Source of the DNA: an uncultured Gammaproteobacteria bacterium
Lineage (GTDB): Bacteria; Pseudomonadota; Gammaproteobacteria; GCA-001735895
Direction of reading: 5' to 3'
Length of the DNA stretch: 5,674 nt
NCBI GenBank assembly: GCA_945787265.1
Contig: CALZHS010000137.1
Span: 1 to 5,674, forward strand
Both the position numbers and the translations under genes were made by a program. Below, piece by piece: positions 1-5,674 of the stretch. Each line of letters opens with the position of its first letter. Position 1 is the first letter of the stretch. The notes below the pieces were generated by a model. The model saw nothing but the letters and a program-made list of their open reading frames with translations. It did no database searches and was not told the DNA's origin.

Positions 1-74
1 AGGAAAACGATTCGCACAAACTGACCCGTATCAAAGTCGCTGGGTATATCGACTGCAGCAAGCTGCCGATGCGA
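1..74. other. Sequence downstream of the synthetase gene, no supported feature
   Basis: This is the left edge of the window after the synthetase TAA. It contains a short GCAGC-AA-GCTGC inverted repeat (55-66) but no T-rich tract on either strand, so I do not call a terminator. No ATG with a ribosome binding site starts a new minus-strand gene here. Whether the operon continues cannot be told. Confidence 0.5.
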
Positions 75-1790
75 TTAGCTCTCAACGACGGCAGCCTGCT
101 GCAGCAGGCTTTGCATGGTTTCACGCATTTTGAATTTTTGTAGTTTACCGGTAACGGTCATAGGAAATTCATCGACAAAACGGATATACCTTGGAATCTT
201 GAAATACGCGATTTTATCTTTACAGAAATCGCGTATCTCGTCCTCGGTGGCGTTTTGTCCTGAATGTAACTGGATCCAGGCCGCGACCTGTTCACCGAGA
301 CGTTCGTCGGGCACGCCGAAGACTGCAACTTCCGCAATCTTCGGGTGGCTGAATAAAAAGTCCTCGATTTCTCGCGGGTAGATGTTCTCACCACCGCGAA
401 TGATCATCTCCTTGCGACGCCCGGTGATGCGAACGTAACCGTCTGCGTCCATGGTGCCCAGGTCACCGGAGAATAACCAGCCCGCCGAATCGATGGCTTT
501 TGCTGTTTTGTCCGGTTCATCGTAATAGCCGCGCATGACGTGGTATCCGCGAAAACAGATCTCGCCGATCTCGCCCAGCTCGACGGTTGCACCGGTTTCG
601 GTATCGACGATCTTGACTTCCTGGTGGGGCAGGTTATGCCCGACAGTTTCAGTGCGCCGCTCTAAACTATCGTCGCGTGTGGTCAGGTGGGTCAGGGGTG
701 ATGCCTCGGTTTCGCCGTAACCGATCAGGATCTCGGTGCAGTGCATCTCCTCGATCACGCGGGCCATCAGTTCGGGCGGGCAGGGCGCTCCCGCCATGAT
801 TCCGGTGCGTAAGCTCGAGAGATCGAATTTTTCAAATTCCGCGTGTTCGAGAATCTCGATAAACATGGTCGGTACGCCATGGATTGCGCTGCAGCGTTCA
901 GCCGTAATTGCCTCCAGTACCTTTTCCGCGTCGAAATGCTCACTGCCGATAATTATGCAGGCACCCACTGAAAAACAAAGCAGGTTTGCGAGCACCATGC
1001 CAAAACAATGGTAGAAAGGCACCGGAACGACAAGCCTGTCGAGGTCGCCGAAATGCATTGAGCGGGCGCTAAACCAGGCGTTATTCAGAATATTGTGATG
1101 TGTCAGCATTACCGCCTTGGGGAAGCCGGTGGTGCCGGAGGTGTACTGAATATTAATGACATCGTCACGATCGAGCGCCGCGGTCTGCTGCTCCAGGGCC
1201 TGCTGGGAAACTGCGTCCGCGGCCAGGATCAGGTTCTGCCACGGGGTAAATCCGGGTGCAGGCGACAGCGTGGTTTCCGCGCTGGCGGGATCAAACAGGA
1301 AAATGCGGGAAAGGTTTGGAAAATCCTTTGAATCGATTTCTGGTCCGGCATTTCGTATTTCGGGGATCAACTCCAGCAGCATCGCGACATAATCACTGCT
1401 GCGAAAGCGAGGGATTACAAACAATCCCTGTAGTTTCGACTGTTGCAGTACGTAACTTAATTCCTGTAAGCGGTAAGCGGGATTGATATTGACCAGGATA
1501 ACGCCAATACGTGCCGTCGCCATTTGCACCAACAGCCACTCGATATTGTTAGTTGACCAGATGCCAATGCGATCGCCCCGGCCGAAACCGAGACTCGCCA
1601 TTCCACGCGCCAATTGGTCGACGGCTTCGCTGAACTCACCGTAATTCAGGCGACGTTGCTGTGGTAAAGAGACTACCGCTTCCTGGTCGTGAAAGCGCCC
1701 GACAATAGACAGGAAATGCTCGGCGATCGTCGTCCCGAGCAACGGGGTTTCGCCACCGCGGTGAAAGTAGCTTTTAGCGGTTGCATTCAT
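75..1790 (-). CDS. AMP-dependent acyl-CoA synthetase (ACSF2-like, short/medium-chain or aryl acid)
   Basis: ATP-dependent activation of a carboxylic acid to its CoA thioester through an acyl-adenylate. The 571-residue protein has all family motifs. The N-terminal SYFHRGGETPLLGTTI (7-22) resembles the SYVHG...PLLG start of ACSF2-like synthetases. YTSGTTGFPKAV (216-227) is the P-loop. GYGETEASP (357-365) is the A5 motif, with Glu at the variable position before TE. GWLFSGDLG (437-445), then ITGRRKEMIIRGGENIYP (455-472), form the Asp and hinge region. PMTVTGKLQKFKMRE (543-557) contains the catalytic Lys549. No signal peptide or membrane segment is evident, so it is probably cytoplasmic. The start shares ATGA with the beta-subunit stop. 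There is no good Shine-Dalgarno before it, so translation probably depends on coupling. It ends with TAA. It could supply acyl-CoA for the oxidoreductase working reductively, or rescue free acid from the same pathway. Family assignment is firm; chain length and substrate are not resolved. Confidence 0.93.
   Translation of the reverse strand: MNATAKSYFHRGGETPLLGTTIAEHFLSIVGRFHDQEAVVSLPQQRRLNYGEFSEAVDQLARGMASLGFGRGDRIGIWSTNNIEWLLVQMATARIGVILVNINPAYRLQELSYVLQQSKLQGLFVIPRFRSSDYVAMLLELIPEIRNAGPEIDSKDFPNLSRIFLFDPASAETTLSPAPGFTPWQNLILAADAVSQQALEQQTAALDRDDVINIQYTSGTTGFPKAVMLTHHNILNNAWFSARSMHFGDLDRLVVPVPFYHCFGMVLANLLCFSVGACIIIGSEHFDAEKVLEAITAERCSAIHGVPTMFIEILEHAEFEKFDLSSLRTGIMAGAPCPPELMARVIEEMHCTEILIGYGETEASPLTHLTTRDDSLERRTETVGHNLPHQEVKIVDTETGATVELGEIGEICFRGYHVMRGYYDEPDKTAKAIDSAGWLFSGDLGTMDADGYVRITGRRKEMIIRGGENIYPREIEDFLFSHPKIAEVAVFGVPDERLGEQVAAWIQLHSGQNATEDEIRDFCKDKIAYFKIPRYIRFVDEFPMTVTGKLQKFKMRETMQSLLQQAAVVES
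93..110. repeat. 18-bp perfect palindrome at the 3' end of the synthetase gene
   Basis: AGCCTGCTGCAGCAGGCT equals its own reverse complement. It encodes the SLLQQA stretch near the synthetase C-terminus, 15 bases before the stop codon. In RNA it could fold into a short GC-rich hairpin. No U-run follows, so it is not a standard intrinsic terminator, and codon choice for Leu-Leu-Gln-Gln may explain it. Confidence 0.45.
1787..1790 (-). other. ATGA stop-start overlap, beta / acyl-CoA synthetase
   Basis: The synthetase ATG (1788-1790) overlaps the beta-subunit TGA (1787-1789). No convincing ribosome binding site precedes this start, so re-initiation after the beta subunit is the likely source of synthetase translation. 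That links its expression closely to the oxidoreductase. Confidence 0.88.
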
Positions 1791-2716
1791 TTGCTGTCAA
1801 CGCGATTCCAGTAATCATCGACGCGCGCCTGGATTTCCGCAATGCCTGATTCATCGCGCTGCGGTTCAAACAGGTGTCGAAAGCGACCCTGTAGTTTCAG
1901 GTATTCATCGACGGGTTTGCGTTGTTTCGGAATCTTGGTATGTCGCACTTTGCCATCGATATATTCCTTTAGTGGCCATATGCCGGTCTGTACGGCGAGT
2001 CGCCCGATTTCCACGCTGAGTTCGGGATCGTAGTCCCAGCCGGTTGGACAGGGCGCTAGCGAGATCAACATTCGTGGACCCGACATGGTCTGGAGCTGCT
2101 CTATCTTTTTCGCCAGGTCGAGCGGTTCTGCGCCGATGACCGTGGCGACGTAGGCTGGATTGTGTGCTGCCCAGATTGCGAACAGGTCTTTTTTATAGCC
2201 GGGGTAGCCGTGTGATCCTTTGCTGGTCGACGTCAGTGCCGCGTGCGGGGTGGCAGCGGAGTACTGCTGCCCCGTGTTTCCATAGCCTTCATTGTCGTAA
2301 CACAGGTAGATGAAATCGAGATTGCGGTCCATCGCGCCGGAGGTAGCAGACATTCCCATGCCGTAAGCAGTGCCATCGCCGGTGACTACAACCACTTCGA
2401 CATTTTCGTCCGCAGACAACTTGTTTTTTTTCAGCAGGATATCGACCGCATCACGGACGCCCTGGGCGCCGGCGGGAGCTGATGCCATCGAAGTGTAGAG
2501 CCAACCCCCGCGAAACGGTGTGAAGGGGTATACCGACAATAGAGTCATGCAACCTGCCGCGTTGACGAATACAGTGTTGTGACCAAGAATATCGTACATC
2601 GTGTGCAGGGTTTCGAGACCGCCACAACCCGCGCACATCGGCGTGCCGGTGCCGAGCAGATGGGTGGAGGGCATATCCTTCATGCGATGGAAGTGCACGG
2701 GTGATTGCTTGATCAT
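1787..2716 (-). CDS. 2-oxoacid:ferredoxin oxidoreductase, beta subunit, TPP- and 4Fe-4S-binding (porB-like)
   Basis: Catalytic beta subunit holding the thiamine diphosphate and the proximal 4Fe-4S cluster. Of 309 residues, the four cluster cysteines are Cys28 and Cys31 (MCAGCGG), Cys56 (AAGCMT) and Cys223 (APCPTGW), the standard PorB-type pattern. The TPP/Mg block is GDGTAYGMGM (113-122) with DNEGYGNTGQQYSAATPHA (141-159). The C-terminal region (about 240-300), with IWPLKEY and PVDEYLKLQGRFRHL, is the usual beta-subunit tail. ATG is 10 nt after the alpha stop. A GAGAG site 7 nt upstream of it overlaps that stop, which supports this start over the later Met12 or Met15, although the conserved part begins only around residue 20. 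Its TGA overlaps the synthetase start. It should pair with the alpha and gamma-delta chains above, giving a complex with three 4Fe-4S clusters per protomer. The intact motifs argue for an active enzyme; substrate unknown. Confidence 0.94.
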   Translation of the reverse strand: MIKQSPVHFHRMKDMPSTHLLGTGTPMCAGCGGLETLHTMYDILGHNTVFVNAAGCMTLLSVYPFTPFRGGWLYTSMASAPAGAQGVRDAVDILLKKNKLSADENVEVVVVTGDGTAYGMGMSATSGAMDRNLDFIYLCYDNEGYGNTGQQYSAATPHAALTSTSKGSHGYPGYKKDLFAIWAAHNPAYVATVIGAEPLDLAKKIEQLQTMSGPRMLISLAPCPTGWDYDPELSVEIGRLAVQTGIWPLKEYIDGKVRHTKIPKQRKPVDEYLKLQGRFRHLFEPQRDESGIAEIQARVDDYWNRVDSK

Positions 2717-2723
2717 GACAACA

Positions 2724-2728
2724 CTCTC
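2724..2728 (-). promoter_or_regulatory. Ribosome binding site for beta subunit (GAGAG)
   Basis: GAGAG on the minus strand overlaps the alpha TGA and sits 7 nt before the beta ATG. It decides for Met1 over the internal Met12 and Met15, neither of which has a well-spaced site. Confidence 0.5.
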
Positions 2729-3968
2729 AGGTTTGATGAATTTCTGCGTGTTCTGCCTGTGCGATCGCCTGCAGTTTGCGCATTTCCGTCATCTCGTTCG
2801 CGGTATAAAGCAGGCGCGGTGGCGGTGATTCACCGCGCTCCTGCGCCAGCCGCAACTCATCTGCGATTGCAAAGAATTCCTGTTGACTGATATCGCGACC
2901 GCCGAGCCCGCCAATGTAGCTCGCGAGCAGGGGTGCATTACTGGTACCGTAAAGCGCGGTCGCGAATTCACTGTGCAGTACGCCCCCCATACCCATCGAT
3001 ATGTTTTGATCGATGATGGCCACGGCTAAACATCCCTGTAACCGTTGCCTGATCTGCAATTGTGGGAACGGGCGAAATAGTCGCGGCCGCAGCAGGCCGA
3101 TCTTCCATCCAGCGTCGCGCAGGCTGTCAACGGCATCGCGGGCCTTGGTCGAGAACGATCCCACCAAAACGAACGCGTATTCGGCGTCATCCATCCGGTA
3201 GCAGTCGATCATGTCGTGACGCCGTCCAAAAACTTCGGCAAATTCGTCGGCAATCTCGTCGTACACCTCCAGGGCCTGTTGCACCGCGAGGTGGGCTTCA
3301 TAGCGAAAATAGGAATAGGGACCACCACCGAGTACGGCCATCGCCTGGCTCAATGGCGAATTGCCTTTGAATTGCAGATTTTCCGGGTCATATTCTCCAA
3401 CAAATGTCTGCGCCCTGGAGGCATCGGCTAAATCGACCGGCTCGCGCGTAAAGGAAAGATAGAAGCCGTCGAGGTTGACGATCGCGGGCATGCGCACGTC
3501 CGGATGTTCGGCCAGTCGGTAAGCGATCAGGACGCTATCGGCAATTTCCTGGCACGTGGCGCAATGTATCTGCAGAAAGCCGCTATCGCGTGCCGCCATA
3601 ATGTCACTATGGTCTGATTCGAGCGTAATCGGTGACGCCAGACCGCGCGAGACATTGACCATGACAAACGGGGTACGCCAGCCCGCGACGGTATACACCA
3701 TTTCCATGCCGTAGAGTAACCCCTGGCTGGACGTGGCGGTGAATACGCGCACCCCCGACGAGGCCGCGCTGCCAGCCGCGGTAATCATCGAATGCTCGGA
3801 CTCGAGCGTTACCAGCCTGGCATCCAGTTCACCCCGATCTATCCACGCGGCCAGATCCTCGATAATCTCGGTCTGTGGTGTAATCGGGAATGCCGGAATG
3901 TAATCCACCCTGGCGAGTCGAGCTCCCCAGGCCGCGGCGCTGTTACCGGTTAACAATTTGCGTGTCAT
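2727..3968 (-). CDS. 2-oxoacid:ferredoxin oxidoreductase, alpha subunit (porA-like)
   Basis: Alpha subunit of the oxidoreductase that decarboxylates a 2-oxoacid to acyl-CoA, or carboxylates acyl-CoA in reverse. At 413 residues it has the usual length for a separate alpha chain. The N-terminal pyrimidine-binding domain (about 10-240) carries FPITPQTEIIE (27-37), the family YPITPxT block. It is followed by LESEHS (55-60), where the family places the Glu contacting the TPP aminopyrimidine. TATSSQGL (77-84), MVNVSRG (103-109; the Arg is a likely carboxylate contact) and DHSDIMAARDSGF (119-131) also match. About 265-365 is the second domain (PFOR_II type), including VGSFSTKARDAVDSLR and IDQNISMGMGG (319-329). 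No cysteine cluster is expected or seen. A GGAG site lies 7 nt before the ATG, inside the end of the gamma-delta gene, and the start overlaps the upstream stop as ATGA. Among relatives, pyruvate, phenylglyoxylate, indolepyruvate/isovalerate and 2-oxoglutarate enzymes are all possible; I cannot choose from sequence alone. Confidence 0.93.
   Translation of the reverse strand: MTRKLLTGNSAAAWGARLARVDYIPAFPITPQTEIIEDLAAWIDRGELDARLVTLESEHSMITAAGSAASSGVRVFTATSSQGLLYGMEMVYTVAGWRTPFVMVNVSRGLASPITLESDHSDIMAARDSGFLQIHCATCQEIADSVLIAYRLAEHPDVRMPAIVNLDGFYLSFTREPVDLADASRAQTFVGEYDPENLQFKGNSPLSQAMAVLGGGPYSYFRYEAHLAVQQALEVYDEIADEFAEVFGRRHDMIDCYRMDDAEYAFVLVGSFSTKARDAVDSLRDAGWKIGLLRPRLFRPFPQLQIRQRLQGCLAVAIIDQNISMGMGGVLHSEFATALYGTSNAPLLASYIGGLGGRDISQQEFFAIADELRLAQERGESPPPRLLYTANEMTEMRKLQAIAQAEHAEIHQT
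3965..3968 (-). other. ATGA stop-start overlap, gamma-delta / alpha
   Basis: The alpha ATG (3966-3968) and the gamma-delta TGA (3965-3967) share bases in an ATGA on the minus strand. This arrangement normally couples translation and would help keep subunit amounts equal. Confidence 0.9.
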
Positions 3969-4900
3969 GCTGTTGCTCCGTCTTCCTGCTCACGCGCAAC
4001 GTGTTCTGCTATCGATTCGATCGCGTGAGGTGGGCATTGTGCGACGCAAACCAGGCAGCCCTTGCAATGGTCATAATCGATTTCGGGATAACCGTCCGCA
4101 CGCACATTAATCGCGCCATCAGGACAGTAAGTGCTGCAAATCCACGCGCAAGCGCTGCATTTCGGGTAATTAATTACCGGCCGCATGGTTCGCCACAAGC
4201 CGGTCCGAACCTGGACGCTGGTAGCGCCAGCATGAATTGCGAGGTTGGATATCTCCGCATTTTCAAACGGAAAGTCGATCCACCCAGGTTTGGCGAAACC
4301 CCTGGCCGATGGCAGGCCGCTTTGCTCGACGAGACCCGCGTGGCAGGTCATTTTATCAAATACGCTACCAGCGATATCGAGATTCTGGTCGATGACATCC
4401 CGATCCAGGTGACCGAGTTCTTCAGCGATCGCTGCCAGCAGGATTTTGCGCGATATGGCGTTTGTCAGAGCAGCGGCAGCAGCGGCACAGCGACTGCCGA
4501 TGTGAGGCAGTGCGGCGCGATCCTCGACTTCTTCCTGTGCCGCGAGGATCAGGATCCTGGCATCGGTATTTAACCTTTGCTGCCAGGTTTCGATGCTTTC
4601 ATGGGTATTAATCAACAGCACGGTATGCCTGTCCATGCCCTGGGTTACTCCGGCCGCGGGCATGCCGACCAGGGTGTCATCGGCAACGATCACCAGGTCT
4701 GGATGGGCGATAACACCGCGCTCGTTGATGGCGGTTTTGGCGGCTCGCACATAGGCAAAAATCGGGGCACCACGTCTCTCTGCGCCGTAGCGTGGTGCAT
4801 CCTGCACCTCGTAACCAGCCATGAAAAATGCGGTGCCGAGGATTCGGCTAGCAGTCTTCATTCCCTGCCCACCGCGACCATGAAATCGAATACGGAACAT
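3965..4900 (-). CDS. 2-oxoacid:ferredoxin oxidoreductase, fused gamma-delta subunit (porG-porD-like)
   Basis: Gamma and delta subunits of a CoA-acylating 2-oxoacid:acceptor oxidoreductase in one 311-residue chain. Residues 1 to about 190 are the gamma domain. It opens with HGRGGQG (7-13) and has YGAERRGAP (38-46), the family signature; this domain is known to help bind CoA. A linker of about 50 residues leads to a delta-type bicluster ferredoxin domain (about 245-295). Its second motif, Cys279/282/285/289-Pro, is canonical Cx2Cx2Cx3CP. Its first motif, Cys248/251/255/259-Pro, is Cx2Cx3Cx3CP, one residue longer than usual. The domain should pass electrons from the beta-subunit cluster to an external carrier. 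The ATG is preceded by a weak GAGA site, 9 nt away and next to the upstream TAA. The TGA overlaps the alpha start as ATGA. The order gamma-delta, alpha, beta matches the four-gene porGDAB arrangement, with the first two genes fused. The substrate is not determinable from this subunit. Confidence 0.92.
   Translation of the reverse strand: MFRIRFHGRGGQGMKTASRILGTAFFMAGYEVQDAPRYGAERRGAPIFAYVRAAKTAINERGVIAHPDLVIVADDTLVGMPAAGVTQGMDRHTVLLINTHESIETWQQRLNTDARILILAAQEEVEDRAALPHIGSRCAAAAAALTNAISRKILLAAIAEELGHLDRDVIDQNLDIAGSVFDKMTCHAGLVEQSGLPSARGFAKPGWIDFPFENAEISNLAIHAGATSVQVRTGLWRTMRPVINYPKCSACAWICSTYCPDGAINVRADGYPEIDYDHCKGCLVCVAQCPPHAIESIAEHVAREQEDGATA
3976..3979 (-). promoter_or_regulatory. Ribosome binding site for alpha subunit (GGAG)
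   Basis: GGAG on the minus strand ends 7 nt before the alpha ATG. It is the best Shine-Dalgarno in the window and lies inside the last codons of the gamma-delta gene, supporting the ATG at 3966-3968. Confidence 0.7.
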
Positions 4901-4909
4901 GATTACTGG

Positions 4910-4916
4910 TCTCTTT
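4910..4916 (-). promoter_or_regulatory. Weak ribosome binding site for gamma-delta subunit (AAAGAGA)
   Basis: AAAGAGA on the minus strand overlaps the dehydrogenase TAA, with 9 nt between GAGA and the ATG. It is a weak purine-rich match. The 14-nt gap has no room for a separate promoter, so the gene is probably read from the dehydrogenase transcript. Confidence 0.4.
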
Positions 4917-5674
4917 AAAATATATGCCAGCGGCGATAACTCATTGCTTGCTCCACTCGCCGGCGTGCCATCGCTAAAGCCGCATCACGCGGCAGGATCT
5001 GTTCCCGGTTTGCGGTTTCCAGCACCTCGCGCGTATTACGACGCAGTTTCTCCTCGATTGCGGTGAACGCTGCTGCTTCACCGGCGCCCTGGTACTCGGT
5101 CGCGGCACAGATCACGCCACCTGCATTAGCAATGAAATCAGGTATATTTAAGACGCCCTTTTGATGCAGGATTTTTTCCGCCGCGTAGGTGATCGGTATG
5201 TTGGCACCCTGAGCTATCATCCTGGCGTTAAGCCGATCTACATTGCCCTCGTGAATGACATCGGGCCGGGCCGCCGGAATCCAGATTTCGCATTCGATAT
5301 CGATAATCGCATCGCCACCCAGTTTCTCGCCCGCGTCGTGCTCGGTAACACTGCGGCCAGCAGCCTTTAAATCGATGAGGGCGTCAACATCGAGGCCGTC
5401 AGGGTCGTGTATGGTGCCAGCAGTATCCGAAACGGCGACCACGATCGTACCTTGCTCACACAGAAATCTGGCCGCGTGTTTGCCGACCGCGCCGAATCCC
5501 TGTACTACAATACGCGCTCCCTTGATGTCGATGTCGCAGAACTCCCGTGCAACGTCGACCGCGTGACTCAACCCAAAACCGGTTGCCCCGATTTCATCGA
5601 GCGGGATGCCACCAAGCACACGGGGCAAACCAACAACGCGACCGATTTCGTCCTTGACCCAGCCCATGCATTCT
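4915..5674 (-). CDS. Glu/Leu/Phe/Val dehydrogenase family protein, 5'-truncated by window edge
   Basis: NAD(P)-dependent oxidative deamination of an L-amino acid to its 2-oxoacid, or the reverse amination; cytoplasmic. The frame stays open to the window edge, with two more codons before the first in-window Met (5665-5667), so the real start is outside. Numbering from that Met, GGIPLDEIGATGFG (19-32) opens the nucleotide-binding domain and matches the family's GGSxxRxxATGxG block in a variant form. QGFGAVG (56-62) is the Rossmann glycine loop, followed by VAVSD. PAARPDVI (131-138), QGANIPIT (153-160) and PDFIANAGG (176-184) are the conserved C-terminal family blocks. The missing N-terminal part should carry the substrate domain with the catalytic Lys and Asp. 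By hand alignment, Ala188 replaces the Ser that binds the gamma-carboxylate in glutamate dehydrogenases, so a hydrophobic substrate is plausible. It is the most upstream gene visible, ending 14 nt before the gamma-delta gene with TAA. Family assignment is firm; the substrate is inferred. Confidence 0.9.
   Translation of the reverse strand, partial: ECMGWVKDEIGRVVGLPRVLGGIPLDEIGATGFGLSHAVDVAREFCDIDIKGARIVVQGFGAVGKHAARFLCEQGTIVVAVSDTAGTIHDPDGLDVDALIDLKAAGRSVTEHDAGEKLGGDAIIDIECEIWIPAARPDVIHEGNVDRLNARMIAQGANIPITYAAEKILHQKGVLNIPDFIANAGGVICAATEYQGAGEAAAFTAIEEKLRRNTREVLETANREQILPRDAALAMARRRVEQAMSYRRWHIF

Noticed and set aside
55..66. GCAGC-AA-GCTGC inverted repeat as a terminator
   Set aside because: The stem is only five base pairs with a two-base loop and no U-run follows on either strand.
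1..74. Minus-strand frame staying open after the synthetase TAA, suggesting readthrough or a broken fusion
   Set aside because: About 24 codons without a stop is common by chance, the synthetase already has its full family length, and nothing in the extension is recognisable.
3..143. Plus-strand frame open from the left edge to a TAG at 141-143, possibly the tail of a convergent gene
   Set aside because: It would overlap the synthetase C-terminus by about 70 bases, and its translation shows no motif. A stretch this short can be open by chance.
3890..4573. Long plus-strand open frame (227 codons) opposite the gamma-delta gene and the alpha start
   Set aside because: It is antisense to well-supported genes with intact motifs, shows no recognisable domain, and is arginine- and serine-rich with scattered cysteines, as expected for a mirror frame in GC-rich coding DNA.
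1787..4900. Calling the complex specifically pyruvate:ferredoxin oxidoreductase with porA/porB/porG symbols
   Set aside because: The motifs are shared by pyruvate, isovalerate, indolepyruvate, phenylglyoxylate and 2-oxoglutarate enzymes. The neighbours suggest an amino acid-derived substrate, so a fixed name would overstate what the sequence shows.
4901..4920. AT-rich stretch between the dehydrogenase and gamma-delta genes as an internal promoter
   Set aside because: The intergenic gap is only 14 nt and there is no spaced -35/-10 pair; the bases are better explained as a stop codon and a weak ribosome binding site.

Overview
The window is a dense run of five co-directional genes on the minus strand. 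It looks like part of one operon from a moderately GC-rich proteobacterium; Gammaproteobacteria is my best guess, from the general look of the proteins rather than a diagnostic marker. There is no rRNA, tRNA, CRISPR array, mobile element or phage gene, and no intergenic gap longer than 74 bases. The promoter lies beyond the right edge.

In transcription order (right to left) the genes are: (1) the C-terminal 252 codons of a Glu/Leu/Phe/Val dehydrogenase, cut by the window edge; (2) a fused gamma-delta subunit of a 2-oxoacid:ferredoxin oxidoreductase (POR/VOR/IOR superfamily) with two 4Fe-4S motifs; (3) the alpha subunit; (4) the beta subunit with the thiamine-diphosphate (TPP) site and a third cluster; (5) an AMP-forming acyl-CoA synthetase of the ACSF2-like group. 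Junctions are tight: 14 nt, a 4-nt ATGA overlap, 10 nt, and a second ATGA overlap. This suggests one transcript with translational coupling. The last 74 bases at the left edge hold no gene I can support.

Read together, the genes form a three-step chemical module: amino acid <-> 2-oxoacid (dehydrogenase), 2-oxoacid + CoA <-> acyl-CoA + CO2 with a low-potential electron carrier (oxidoreductase), and free acid -> acyl-CoA (synthetase). It could work oxidatively, as amino acid catabolism to acyl-CoA. It could also work reductively, as acid activation, reductive carboxylation and amination to make amino acids from organic acids.

Two sequence details bear on this. By hand alignment, the dehydrogenase has Ala where glutamate dehydrogenases keep the Ser that binds the substrate gamma-carboxylate, which points to a hydrophobic amino acid rather than glutamate. 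The first ferredoxin motif of the gamma-delta subunit has an expanded spacing, Cx2Cx3Cx3CP. The physiological substrate and electron partner cannot be read from this window.
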